Origin: Litoribaculum gwangyangense
Lineage (GTDB): Bacteria > Bacteroidota > Bacteroidia > Flavobacteriales > Flavobacteriaceae
Direction of reading: 5' to 3'
Length of the DNA: 64,000 nt
Assembly: GCF_039543505.1 (NCBI RefSeq)
Contig: NZ_BAABJW010000001.1
Location: 868,001-932,000 of the forward strand
Under the pieces are notes generated by a model. That model did not search any database, was not told the origin of the DNA, and saw only the letters and a list, made by a program, of their open reading frames with translations. A program made the position numbers and the translations under genes. How positions within the stretch are numbered: position 1 is the first letter of the stretch; each line of letters begins with the position of its first letter. Positions 1 to 8,499 of this stretch are shown here, one piece after another.

Positions 1-533
1 CCACCAATACCAGCATCTAAATATCCAGGATTATTGAAGTTGTTTAAAATGGTGGTTCTGTATTCGCCCAAACCAGAAAGGGCAAATGTTTCAGTTAATT
101 TCATACCATATAAAGAGGTAACATTGAAAACATCGGTAGCTTCACGCCATCTTGTATTGTCATTTGCCCGGTCTTTATCGTCGAATTTAACCCAAGATAA
201 GTTTAAATTACCAGCATTTCTCCAAAAATAATAGTCGGTATCAAGGTTAGCATAAGCATTTACTGTAAATCCAATATTACCAGACCTGTTATTTGGAGAC
301 CTTTGTGCATACCAATTGTTGAAGTTGGAAAATGTGCCCCCAATTGTACCAAAAGCAGCTTTCTTCCAACCAGGGAAGGCATTAATTTTGCCCTGGGTAG
401 TATTAACACGTTCTTGAATTGCTTTTAAAGAGTCTTTTTGTATCGCTAAGGTAGCTTTTAACTCTTCCAAGGTTTGTGAATGTGCTGAAATGGTGACTCC
501 AATTAGGATTAATAACACTAATATTTTTTTCAT
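1..533 (-). CDS. DUF3078 family protein, 3' end outside the window
   Basis: The gene reads leftwards from an ATG at 533 and runs off the window edge, so about 177 N-terminal codons are visible. It opens with a signal peptide (MKKILVLLILIGVTISAHSQ), then a short helical stretch, then the block PGWKKAAFGTIGG followed by SNFNNWYAQ, which is nearly identical to the next gene at 661-1587. These features fit DUF3078, a Bacteroidetes family of exported proteins predicted to be outer-membrane or periplasmic; the function is not known. It is a tandem paralogue of its neighbour with its own promoter (555-582), separated from it by a terminator (608-642). Confidence 0.85.
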   Translation of the reverse strand, partial: MKKILVLLILIGVTISAHSQTLEELKATLAIQKDSLKAIQERVNTTQGKINAFPGWKKAAFGTIGGTFSNFNNWYAQRSPNNRSGNIGFTVNAYANLDTDYYFWRNAGNLNLSWVKFDDKDRANDNTRWREATDVFNVTSLYGMKLTETFALSGLGEYRTTILNNFNNPGYLDAGIG

Positions 534-554
534 TTATTGGGTTTTATATGCGTG

Positions 555-582
555 CAAATATAAATTTTTTGTATTTGTCAAA
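555..582 (-). promoter_or_regulatory. Bacteroidetes-type promoter for the first DUF3078 gene
   Basis: On the minus strand a TTTG (582-579) is followed after 16 bases by TATATTTG (562-555), matching the -33/-7 pattern of Bacteroidetes sigma-A promoters. It lies about 22 bases before the start codon at 533. Confidence 0.5.
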
Positions 583-607
583 TAATTAAAATGATAGACT
601 AAATACA

Positions 608-642
608 AAAGGTGTATAATGTTAAAAATTATACACCTTTTA
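608..642 (-). terminator. Intrinsic terminator after the second DUF3078 gene
   Basis: A perfect 14-bp stem (608-621 with 629-642) around a 7-base loop, starting AAAAGGTGTATAAT and ending in TTTT. On the minus strand it lies just beyond the stop codon at 661. Confidence 0.75.
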
Positions 643-660
643 TAACTAAATGAGTGAAAA

Positions 661-1587
661 TTAAAACTTATAACTTAAACCAATGGTGTAATAGGTTTGT
701 AATTTATTATCTAAATCGTCAAAAGAAGTAGCAGTTGCTGGTGTTTGTGCTAGAGCATAATTTAAAGCTTCTTGTTTGTTATTTCTCAATCCAAAATCAA
801 AACCTACACCAATCATTTTCCATAAAGTATACCCAAAAGAGTTTGTCCAAGTGCAGTTAGAGTAGTCGCTACTCTTATAACTTTGGAACATCGATAAATT
901 TGATTTAAAGTTGATGGCGCCAATTTGTCTGGTATAATCCGCAACTATTTTAGCACCCAAAGAAGATTCAAAAACGGTATCTCCACTGCTAAAAACAAAG
1001 TTATAGTTTAGTGGATGTATAACAACTATTAAATTTTCTATAGGTGTCCAAGTCGCACCAAAACCTAAATCTAAATATCCAGGATCATTAAAATTATCTA
1101 GTAATGTTGTTCTATATTCCATTAAACCAGAAATAGCTAATGTTTTAGTAATATTTCTACCGTATAATGAAGAAATATTGAACACATCGGTAGTTGGATT
1201 AAAGTTTTCATCATCAGTATCAATATCCTTGTTATCTAGTTTTACCCAATTTAAATTAGTTGTTAAAGCATTTCTCCAGAAGAATTTTTCTTCAATTAAA
1301 TTAGCATAAGCATTAACGGTAAATCCAATGTTTCCAGATGAGTTATTTGGTGCGCCTTGTGCATACCAATTATTAAAGTTGGATAAACTACCACCGATGG
1401 TACCAAAAGCTCCAGTTCTCCAACCAGGTAGTGCATCTATTTTAGCTTGTAAAGCATTGGCTTCTTTTTGGGCAGCATCTGCCTGGGCTTGTTTTTCAGC
1501 TTTTTGAGTTTGTAATTCTTCTTTTGTCTGGGCATTTAAGCATATAACACCCGCAAAAAATATAGCAAACACTAATATCTTTTTCAT
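661..1587 (-). CDS. DUF3078 family exported protein
   Basis: 308 residues with an N-terminal signal peptide (about 1-19, ending LNAQ). Residues 20-50 are a charged, alanine-rich helix, likely a short coiled coil. The block at about 55-80 (PGWRTGAFGTIGG, SNFNNWYAQG) marks DUF3078, and the rest alternates short polar/aromatic strands and ends in LSYKF, typical of an outer-membrane beta-barrel (terminal aromatic residue). It is a tandem paralogue of the gene at 1-533. The family function is unknown; location in the outer membrane is inferred. A TATATTTG element at 1625-1618 on the minus strand suggests its own promoter, so it need not be co-transcribed with the DUF2480 gene upstream. Confidence 0.85.
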   Translation of the reverse strand: MKKILVFAIFFAGVICLNAQTKEELQTQKAEKQAQADAAQKEANALQAKIDALPGWRTGAFGTIGGSLSNFNNWYAQGAPNNSSGNIGFTVNAYANLIEEKFFWRNALTTNLNWVKLDNKDIDTDDENFNPTTDVFNISSLYGRNITKTLAISGLMEYRTTLLDNFNDPGYLDLGFGATWTPIENLIVVIHPLNYNFVFSSGDTVFESSLGAKIVADYTRQIGAINFKSNLSMFQSYKSSDYSNCTWTNSFGYTLWKMIGVGFDFGLRNNKQEALNYALAQTPATATSFDDLDNKLQTYYTIGLSYKF

Positions 1588-1664
1588 AATTATTAATTTT
1601 TGTTAAGTTTTACGCCACAAATATATGAATTACACTTTTTTGTAGGATTTTATTTTACTTATAA

Positions 1665-2180
1665 TTATTTCTTTTTGAAAAGTGGAACGGAGGAACAGGC
1701 TTCCCCATACATGATAGATTTGGCAATAGGCTTTAATTTTGTAGTAAGCATAATATAAGCATTCTTGGGGACCGGTTTTTTTGAGCATCCTTTGATGATG
1801 ATAGGCTTATCTATAAATTCTGAAATATCTAGGGTGTTTATGACATCTTGATAAATGGAAGTTTCCAAGTTTTCTAGATTTCCAATAACTATTTTTTTTG
1901 CGTAAGGTTCTAGTTGAATACTTAAAAGCATATATGCCCAACCCGGTATAATGGCATCACTGGTGCATGTTAATGCTACAAAACAATCTTGATATTGCTG
2001 CCAATTATATTCTGCAATGTGGTTCCTAAAGTCTTTTTCGCGCAACACAAAACCTTCAAAAAGCCAATCTTTAATATCAATTAAAACACGATCGCCTTTT
2101 GGATAATAATCTTCTAGGTTTACAGTAACCAATTTGCTGTTCGCAACGCGATTTACGATTTCGTCTTGCATAAAATTCAT
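1665..2180 (-). CDS. DUF2480 family protein
   Basis: 171 residues, cytoplasmic (no signal peptide or membrane segment). The sequence, with WLFEGFVLREKDFR near residue 40, CTSDAIIPGWAYMLL near 73 and the ending CSSVPLFKKK, fits DUF2480, a Bacteroidetes family of unknown function habitually found beside sufE and the DUF59 SufT-like gene. It is last in the minus-strand run META gene - sufE - sufT - DUF2480, with 38 bases between it and sufT, so a link to iron-sulfur assembly is inferred from position only. Translation could also start at Met4. Cysteines near 66, 72, 131 and 162 could bind a metal, but no known motif is present. Confidence 0.85.
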   Translation of the reverse strand: MNFMQDEIVNRVANSKLVTVNLEDYYPKGDRVLIDIKDWLFEGFVLREKDFRNHIAEYNWQQYQDCFVALTCTSDAIIPGWAYMLLSIQLEPYAKKIVIGNLENLETSIYQDVINTLDISEFIDKPIIIKGCSKKPVPKNAYIMLTTKLKPIAKSIMYGEACSSVPLFKKK

Positions 2181-2218
2181 TTAATTAAGTTGATTCATGC
2201 TTTTTTAGGTTTTAAAAA

Positions 2219-2545
2219 TTAAAGCATTCCCAATTCCAACTTCGCCTCTTCACTCATGAGTTCTTGGGTCCAAGGAGGATCAAAAGTAATTTCAACTTCG
2301 GCACTTTTAACAGCGTTAAGCGATTTTACCTTTTCCTCAACTTCAAGTGGCAAAGTTTCTGCCACAGGGCAGTTTGGAGTCGTAAGCGTCATTAAGATTT
2401 TAACATCATAATCTTCGTTTACAAATACGTCGTAAATTAACCCAAGTTCGTAAATATCTACTGGTATTTCTGGGTCATAAATGGTTTTAAGAACATTTAC
2501 TATTTTTTCACCTAATTCGGTGGTATCTATTATTGGTTTATTCAT
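2219..2545 (-). CDS. SufT/MIP18-type (DUF59) iron-sulfur assembly protein
   Basis: 108 residues, the usual size of a stand-alone DUF59/FeS_assembly_P domain. The family hallmarks are visible: KTIYDPEIPVDIYELGLIYDV at about 19-39 (split here by its DPE and ELGL motifs), MTLTTPNCPVAETLP with the conserved Cys near 60, and the FDPPWT motif near 90. Proteins of this family (bacterial SufT, the eukaryotic MIP18 relative) help mature Fe-S proteins, probably late in cluster transfer. It follows sufE by 7 bases, supporting one transcript. Family assignment is firm; its exact step in the pathway is inferred. Confidence 0.9.
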   Translation of the reverse strand: MNKPIIDTTELGEKIVNVLKTIYDPEIPVDIYELGLIYDVFVNEDYDVKILMTLTTPNCPVAETLPLEVEEKVKSLNAVKSAEVEITFDPPWTQELMSEEAKLELGML

Positions 2546-2552
2546 TTTTCAA

Positions 2553-3005
2553 CTAGTTTAACTGTGTTTGATATGCGATGGCATACATTTTAAGTTGTTT
2601 AATCATGCTCACCAAACCATTGGCTCGTGTTGGTGATAAGTGTTCTTTTAAGCCAATTTTATCAATAAAATCGGTATTGGCTTCAATAATGTCTTTGGGG
2701 TGTTGGTTAGAAAATGCTCGTATTAAAATAGCTATAATGCCTTTGGTAATGATAGCGTCACTATCGGCTGTAAAAACTACTTTGTCATCTTTCATTTCTG
2801 CATGCACCCAAACCTTACTTTGACATCCCTTTATAATGTTGTTTTCGGTTTTATATTGCGCATCAATTAATGGCAAATCTTTTCCCAGATCAATCATGTA
2901 TTGATAGCGTTCTTCCCAATCTTCAAACATTGAGAATTCATCAATTATTTCTTCTTGTATATTTTCAATAGTCACAGTCACAAAATTTATACAAAAATAC
3001 AACAT
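2553..3005 (-). CDS. sufE: SufE, cysteine desulfurase sulfur acceptor
   Basis: About 150 residues. SufE takes persulfide sulfur from the active-site cysteine of SufS and passes it to the SufBCD scaffold. The active cysteine is visible in the loop NIIKGCQSKVW (about residue 61), with the following helix TKGIIAILIRAFSNQHP typical of the family. The ATG at 3005 is used here; an in-frame TTG lies one codon earlier, and family alignments would favour a GTG about 10 codons later (VTIENIQEEI), so the true start is uncertain. It lies 9 bases after the META-domain gene and 7 before the sufT-like gene. Its partner sufS is at 5106-6320. Confidence 0.93.
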   Translation of the reverse strand: MLYFCINFVTVTIENIQEEIIDEFSMFEDWEERYQYMIDLGKDLPLIDAQYKTENNIIKGCQSKVWVHAEMKDDKVVFTADSDAIITKGIIAILIRAFSNQHPKDIIEANTDFIDKIGLKEHLSPTRANGLVSMIKQLKMYAIAYQTQLN

Positions 3006-3014
3006 CAAATGTTG

Positions 3015-3806
3015 CTATTCAATGTTTTCTGAAATTGATAAGATTTCTTTAACAAGTTCTGAGATTTCTTTAGGTGGATTTCCGTGATCAAAAGGTGGCG
3101 ACTCATATGTTTTACCATTTTTCGTTATTTTTAAATGGGCTATGGCCGCACCATCATATTGAAACGCTTTACTTGGAGCATTTAAAGTTGATATGTTTTC
3201 AACGTCGATAGATTTTAACATTTCTGTAATGGTTTTCCAGTTTTTTTCTTCACTAGGTTTACGATTAGGCTCTCCACCTCTTTTTTGTAGACTTGAGACT
3301 GTTTCTTTATTGACAATGATTTGATTGTAAACTCCTCGAGACGAGGCTGTATATTCTATTTTTATCTGTTCTTGTAAATTCTCTTTGGTGACAGAAAGTA
3401 AACGTTTTTTGTCTTTTAATAATGAAAATCCATTTTTATCAAACAAAATTAAATTGGCTTTCTCAAGAGCCTTAAGAAATTTTTGTTCCACTTTATTTGA
3501 GTCTTCATTACAAAGCATTTTTGTAGTGCCTAAAGAGTTAAATTTTAGGGCATTTTTTTCTGAAGTATAAGAACCAAAAAAGCGGTTGCAACCAGAAAAA
3601 CCTGATACTTTTTTTGTACTTTCATTAAATACTATACTGAGGTCAAGAGATGAAATATCCATATCACTTAAAGTATTGATTTTGTATTTTCCATCAAGTT
3701 CTTTTAAAGTAATATCGCTATCTTCTTGTAACATAAGTTGAAAATCAGATGGCCCCCAGCAACAGCGAAGTAAAATGGCACTAAAAACGGTTACAATAAA
3801 TTTCAT
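3015..3806 (-). CDS. META-domain (HslJ-like) exported protein with a second uncharacterised domain
   Basis: 263 residues. A hydrophobic N-terminus ends in LLRCCWG, so it may be a lipoprotein, although Arg before the Cys is atypical for a lipobox. Residues about 35-130 match a META domain: LDGKYKI, the GFSGCNRFFGSY core, then TTKMLCNE and a helix with FLKALEKA. The C-terminal half (about 140-263) begins with IEYTASSRGVYNQI and is a conserved extension seen in flavobacteria; I do not recognise a named domain. META proteins are linked to stress and motility in other bacteria, but no function is established here. It starts just after a terminator (3836-3865) and leads into sufE, so it may head that transcript. 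Confidence 0.75.
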   Translation of the reverse strand: MKFIVTVFSAILLRCCWGPSDFQLMLQEDSDITLKELDGKYKINTLSDMDISSLDLSIVFNESTKKVSGFSGCNRFFGSYTSEKNALKFNSLGTTKMLCNEDSNKVEQKFLKALEKANLILFDKNGFSLLKDKKRLLSVTKENLQEQIKIEYTASSRGVYNQIIVNKETVSSLQKRGGEPNRKPSEEKNWKTITEMLKSIDVENISTLNAPSKAFQYDGAAIAHLKITKNGKTYESPPFDHGNPPKEISELVKEILSISENIE

Positions 3807-3835
3807 GAGTTAGAATATTTGATTATAAAATATAC

Positions 3836-3865
3836 AAAAAAGACGCCAAACTTGGCGTCTTTTTA
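3836..3865 (-). terminator. Intrinsic terminator after the M43 protease gene
   Basis: AAAAAGACGCCAA pairs with TTGGCGTCTTTTT across a very short loop, with T-runs on both strands. It serves the M43 gene (stop at 3889) and isolates the META-sufE run from it. Confidence 0.8.
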
Positions 3866-3888
3866 TTTTTATTGATTTATTATTTCAA

Positions 3889-4956
3889 TTAGTTTCCTGC
3901 CATAGTAGCTCTAGGACCACCAGAAGCAAAAATAGCACGCATTCTATTTCTTTGTCCATCGGTAAACATATACATACAGGCGTCGTTGGTATAATCCATA
4001 TAATTCATGGTCATGTCTGTAGTTTGACAATTAACCGTTGGGTAAGAAGGGCAGCCGTAATTTGCTCCGTCTGACGTTGGAGTGTCAGCAACAAAATCGT
4101 CTTGTCTACATCTGCCATCGCCCCAAATATGTCGTAAATTTAGGTAATGACCTACTTCATGGGTAGCTGTTCTACCTAAGTTGTAAGGCGAAGCAGAACC
4201 ACCAGGTAAACTTGAGTATAACAAAACAATGCCATCTGTAGATGCATTACCACCTGGGAATTGTGCATACCCTAGAATACCATTACCAATATTACATACC
4301 CAAACATTCATATGTGTGCTTGGTGTAATTGGTGGATAAGCAGATTTTACAGCATCATTGGTACCCCAAGACGATCTTGAATCATTGTATCTAAAAGTAT
4401 TAGCTAAAGTGAAGGTAATTCCTGTATTTGTAGCATCGTTGACAAAATTAGTAGCTCCAGAAGGCAGTTGATTGGTATTAGGGTTACTAAAATCGTCATT
4501 TAATACATTCATTTGCGCTTGAACTTGAGAGTTTGTTACATCGTTAGCATTTGGTAATACAATATGAACATAAACTGGGATGTTAATGGCACCCAGGCCA
4601 TCGTTTATGGGTAATACATCAATATCAGTTTCTCCACCACCACTGCCTCCGCCAGGTTTGCCTTTACCATTGCTTTTTGAAGCAATAAATTGTCGGGTGT
4701 GATACTCAACATCAAACATTTTTTTTGCCAACCCAGGGTTTGCATCCAATTGTTTATTTAGGACATCCATGGTAAAACAGTTTTTAAACTGTTCTTTAGA
4801 ATTAGCAGATTTGGAGCTTAAATCATTATTGGAATCCGTGTAAACATAAAAGTCGCTCATGTCGACTTCTTGAACTTCAATAACATCATTTTTTTCATCC
4901 TCACAAGCTGTAAAGATCAGGGCAAAAGCTACCATACTTAAAAACACTTTTTTCAT
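3889..4956 (-). CDS. M43-type (pregnancy-associated/cytophagalysin) zinc metalloprotease lipoprotein
   Basis: 355 residues. The signal peptide ends in a lipobox (LIFTAC, Cys18), so the protein is a lipoprotein. A propeptide-like region (about 30-95) precedes a glycine-rich linker (about 98-109). The catalytic domain carries the metzincin zinc site HEVGHYLNLRH (His266, Glu267, His270, His276) and a Met-turn MNYMDY at about 317-322, matching peptidase family M43. The cysteines in the C-terminal part are placed as in other M43 proteins. It stands alone, with 149 bases separating it from sufS upstream and a terminator after it. The substrate is unknown; it probably digests extracellular protein. 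Confidence 0.9.
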   Translation of the reverse strand: MKKVFLSMVAFALIFTACEDEKNDVIEVQEVDMSDFYVYTDSNNDLSSKSANSKEQFKNCFTMDVLNKQLDANPGLAKKMFDVEYHTRQFIASKSNGKGKPGGGSGGGETDIDVLPINDGLGAINIPVYVHIVLPNANDVTNSQVQAQMNVLNDDFSNPNTNQLPSGATNFVNDATNTGITFTLANTFRYNDSRSSWGTNDAVKSAYPPITPSTHMNVWVCNIGNGILGYAQFPGGNASTDGIVLLYSSLPGGSASPYNLGRTATHEVGHYLNLRHIWGDGRCRQDDFVADTPTSDGANYGCPSYPTVNCQTTDMTMNYMDYTNDACMYMFTDGQRNRMRAIFASGGPRATMAGN

Positions 4957-5105
4957 AAGTAATATAAATTTGAATTAGTTGACGCTGAAGTTAAAATTAT
5001 TTCAGAATATATCTAAAAATTACTAAAAAAAATGTTAAATATTCGACAAAAGGCAAGAGATTGTTAATTAATAAACAATAATAATGAAACAAAATCGGAA
5101 GAATT

Positions 5106-6320
5106 TTAAGAAAGCATCATTTTTGCCTTCTTAACACCATTAACTAAAGTGTCAATTTCAGATTTGGTGTTATAAAAAGAAAAAGAAGCACGTACAGTTC
5201 CAGGAATTTTATAATAATCCATTATGGGTTGTGCACAATGATGTCCTGTACGAACAGCAATTCCTAATTTATCCAAAATACTACCCACATCGTAAGGATG
5301 TATCCCTGCTAAATTAAATGAAATTACAGAAGTTTTATTTTTTGCAGTCCCATAAATTTTTAAGCCATCAATTTTAAGAAGTTCATTTGTGGCATACTCA
5401 AGTAATTCATTTTCATAAGTAGCAATGGTTTCAAAACCAATGGCATTCATATAATCTATGGCGACTCCAAACGCAATACCGCCGCAAATATTTGGTGTGC
5501 CTGCTTCAAATTTGTGAGGTAAATCTGCATAAGTGGTTTTTTCAAATGTTACCTCTGCAATCATTTCACCGCCTCCTTGATATGGTGGTAATTTTTTTAG
5601 CCATTCCTCTTTACCATAAAGCATACCAACACCTGTAGGGCCACAAATTTTATGAGCTGATGTTACATAAAAATCAACATCTAATGCTTGAACATCTGTT
5701 TTAATATGGGGGCAAGATTGCGCACCATCAATTAAAACAGCAGCACCAACATGGTGTGCCTTTTCAATAATATATTGAATAGGATTGATGGTTCCTAATG
5801 CATTAGACACGTGATTTACAAAGACTAATTTTGTGTTTTTCGAAAGTAATTTGTCATAATCAGCTATTTCCAATTCTCCTTGTTGGTTCATGGGAATGAC
5901 CTTTAAAATAGCACCTGTGCGTTCGCATAACATTTGCCAAGGTACAATATTACTATGGTGCTCTAAAGCCGAAACAATTATTTCGTCTCCCTTCTTTAAA
6001 AGTGATGAAAACCCATTAGCAACTAAGTTAATGCTATGTGTTGTACCCGAAGTAAAAATGATTTCATGGGAGAATTTCGCATTAAAATGCGTTTGTATTT
6101 TGTGGCGTGCTTGCTCATATAAATCTGTAGCTTCTTGACTTAAAGTGTGTACACCTCTATGTATGTTGGCATTATAGTTAGAATAATAATCTACAATAGC
6201 ATCAATAACTTGTTTTGGCGTTTGTGAGGTTGCTGCATTATCAAAATAAACCAAAGGTTTACCATTTACTTTGCGTGAAAGTATAGGGAAGTCTTTACGT
6301 ATATCTTCTACTTTAAACAT
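5106..6320 (-). CDS. sufS: SufS, cysteine desulfurase
   Basis: 404 residues, typical of group II cysteine desulfurases. This PLP enzyme removes sulfur from cysteine and loads it on its own cysteine for transfer to SufE. The PLP lysine is Lys224 in TSAHKICGPTG; the active cysteine is Cys362 in RTGHHCAQP; the N-terminal FDNAATSQTP is also diagnostic. It is the last gene of the sufA-B-lipoprotein-C-D-S run, 101 bases after sufD. That gap is larger than others in the operon, but no terminator or clear promoter is seen in it. Confidence 0.97.
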   Translation of the reverse strand: MFKVEDIRKDFPILSRKVNGKPLVYFDNAATSQTPKQVIDAIVDYYSNYNANIHRGVHTLSQEATDLYEQARHKIQTHFNAKFSHEIIFTSGTTHSINLVANGFSSLLKKGDEIIVSALEHHSNIVPWQMLCERTGAILKVIPMNQQGELEIADYDKLLSKNTKLVFVNHVSNALGTINPIQYIIEKAHHVGAAVLIDGAQSCPHIKTDVQALDVDFYVTSAHKICGPTGVGMLYGKEEWLKKLPPYQGGGEMIAEVTFEKTTYADLPHKFEAGTPNICGGIAFGVAIDYMNAIGFETIATYENELLEYATNELLKIDGLKIYGTAKNKTSVISFNLAGIHPYDVGSILDKLGIAVRTGHHCAQPIMDYYKIPGTVRASFSFYNTKSEIDTLVNGVKKAKMMLS

Positions 6321-6421
6321 AATTTACCGTTTATCCTCTATGATAACATTATCTTTTTTAAGACAAAGGAAATTGCAGGGAATGGATTCAACATATTTTG
6401 GATACTGAATCAAGTTTAGTA

Positions 6422-7735
6422 TTATAAGTCAAAGCCTAAATTAACACCTAATTTATTAGCTATAATTTTGGTAATGCGTTGTTTCATTTCGGGGATTTTA
6501 ACCGAACTCAACACATTATTACTAAATGCATACATTAAAAGCGCTTTAGCTTCCTTTTTTGGAATACCGCGCGATTGCATATAAAACAAGGCACTTTCGT
6601 CTAATTGCCCAATCGTACAACCATGCGAACATTTTACATCATCTGCAAAAATTTCTAATTGAGGTTTAGTATTAATAGTGGCTTTATCACTTATTAAAAT
6701 ATTATTATTTGCTTGAAAGGCATTTGTTTTTTGAGCTTCTTTTTCAACAATAATTTTTCCGTTAAAAACACCTGTTGAATTTTCATCAAAAATACCTTTG
6801 TAATCTTGATGGCTTTCACAATTGGGTTCAATATGATGCACCAATGTATTGTGATCGACATGCTGATTATTACCAATAATAGTTACACCCTTTAAAGTTG
6901 AATCGATACGCTGGCCATTTTGGTAAAAGTTAAGGTTATTACGTACTAATTTGCCACCAAAAGCAAAGGTGTGAACCGAGGCTACACTTTCTTGTTTTTG
7001 TTTAATAAAAGTATTATCGATTAACGAAGCATTTAAACTATCATTTTGTATTTTATAATAATCAACAATGGCGCGTTTGTTTGTAAAGATTTCTGTAACA
7101 GAGTTTGTTAAAACTGCATTACTTGTCAAACTTTGATGACGTTCGATAATTTGTACATGTGAATTCTCATCAACCACAATGAGGTTACGAGGTTGTAACA
7201 TGATGGCTGATTCATTTCCAGTAGAAAAATGAATAATCTGTATAGGTTTTTCAACCAATTTATTTTTTGGAATATGAATATAGGCACCTTCACTTGAAAA
7301 GGCTGTATTCAAAGAAGGCAAACTGTCTTTAGAAGCAGCTTTATTAAAATAGTTTTCAATAACCAAGCGGTATTTAGGCTTTGAAAATGCCGCAGACATT
7401 AAACAAATATCCATACCATCGTGAGTGGTTTGTGACAAGTGTGATGAATATTTACCATCGATAAATACAATTTTATAAGTATCGATATCGTGGATGAAAT
7501 ATTTTTTAACATCACGGTATTCCAAAGCGTTTTCCTGTTTGGGAAAAACACTGTAATCTTCTTTTAAAACTTTATTTAAAGAGGTGTATTTCCAAGCTTC
7601 CTCTTTTTTTGTTGGAAAGCCTTTTTCTTCAAATATTTTTATAGCATCGTTTCTTATATCGTGCACATAAGTATCGTTATCTACATGATCTTCAAAAACC
7701 ATAAAAGATGATAATAATTTTTCTTTTAAATCCAT
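6422..7735 (-). CDS. sufD: SufD, scaffold subunit of the SufBCD complex
   Basis: 437 residues. SufD is a right-handed beta-helix protein that pairs with SufB and the SufC ATPase to build Fe-S clusters. The N-terminal helical part contains KKEEAWKYTSLNKVLKED (about 40-57), and the C-terminal core has the conserved DVKCSHGCTIGQLDESALFY stretch with the SHG motif near residue 372-375. It follows sufC by 10 bases. The N-terminal 100 residues are divergent, as is usual for SufD. Confident assignment from sequence and position. Confidence 0.96.
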   Translation of the reverse strand: MDLKEKLLSSFMVFEDHVDNDTYVHDIRNDAIKIFEEKGFPTKKEEAWKYTSLNKVLKEDYSVFPKQENALEYRDVKKYFIHDIDTYKIVFIDGKYSSHLSQTTHDGMDICLMSAAFSKPKYRLVIENYFNKAASKDSLPSLNTAFSSEGAYIHIPKNKLVEKPIQIIHFSTGNESAIMLQPRNLIVVDENSHVQIIERHQSLTSNAVLTNSVTEIFTNKRAIVDYYKIQNDSLNASLIDNTFIKQKQESVASVHTFAFGGKLVRNNLNFYQNGQRIDSTLKGVTIIGNNQHVDHNTLVHHIEPNCESHQDYKGIFDENSTGVFNGKIIVEKEAQKTNAFQANNNILISDKATINTKPQLEIFADDVKCSHGCTIGQLDESALFYMQSRGIPKKEAKALLMYAFSNNVLSSVKIPEMKQRITKIIANKLGVNLGFDL

Positions 7736-7745
7736 TTGCTTGGTG

Positions 7746-8498
7746 TTAAGCGTTCACTTCTTCTTTAATCCAGTCGTAACCTTTTTCTTCAAGCTCGTGT
7801 GCTAATTCTTTGGTACCCGATTTTACAATTTTACCGTTATAAAGTACGTGTACGAAATCTGGAACTATATAATCCAACAAACGCTGATAATGAGTTATAA
7901 CTACTACAGCATTATCTTTACTTTTTAATTTGTTTACGCCATTTGCTACAATTCGAAGCGCATCGATATCCAATCCAGAATCAGTTTCATCTAAGATGGC
8001 TAACTTTGGATTTAACATGGCCATTTGAAAAATTTCATTTCGTTTTTTCTCGCCACCAGAAAACCCTTCGTTTAAGGAGCGGGATAAAAATTTTCTATCA
8101 ATCTCTAGTAAATCTGCTTTTTCACGAATCAACTTTAGCATGTCTTTAGCTGGCATATCTTCAAGTCCTCTGGCTTTTCTAGATTCGTTAATGGCTGTTT
8201 TAATGAAATTAGTTACAGACACACCTGGGATTTCAATCGGGTATTGAAATGATAAGAAGATACCTTTGTGGGCACGCTCTTCAGCGGCTAATTCATCAAT
8301 ATCTTCACCTTCAAAAAGTATATTACCCTTGGTTACTTCATAGTCCTCTTTACCGGCAATAACGGAGGCAAGCGTACTTTTACCTGAGCCATTTGGTCCC
8401 ATGATGGCATGAACTTCTCCCGGTTTAACTTCTAGATTAATTCCTTTTAAAATGCTTTTATCTTCAATACTTGCGTATAAGTTCTTTATTTTTAACAT
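7746..8498 (-). CDS. sufC: SufC, ATPase of the Fe-S assembly complex
   Basis: 250 residues, standard for SufC, a soluble ABC-type ATPase that drives conformational change in SufB-SufD. Walker A is GPNGSGKST at 34-42; the signature region reads LNEGFSGGEKKRNE at 142-155, with the KRNE feature typical of SufC; Walker B is LAILDE at 166-171 followed by DSGLD. The start codon lies 1 base after the stop of the lipoprotein gene at 8500, so the two are translated from one message. Confidence 0.97.
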   Translation of the reverse strand: MLKIKNLYASIEDKSILKGINLEVKPGEVHAIMGPNGSGKSTLASVIAGKEDYEVTKGNILFEGEDIDELAAEERAHKGIFLSFQYPIEIPGVSVTNFIKTAINESRKARGLEDMPAKDMLKLIREKADLLEIDRKFLSRSLNEGFSGGEKKRNEIFQMAMLNPKLAILDETDSGLDIDALRIVANGVNKLKSKDNAVVVITHYQRLLDYIVPDFVHVLYNGKIVKSGTKELAHELEEKGYDWIKEEVNA

Positions 8499-8499
8499 A

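Noticed and set aside
3015..3806. META-domain gene as part of the Suf machinery
   Set aside because: It precedes sufE by 9 bases, but META domains have no known Fe-S role; the link is positional only.
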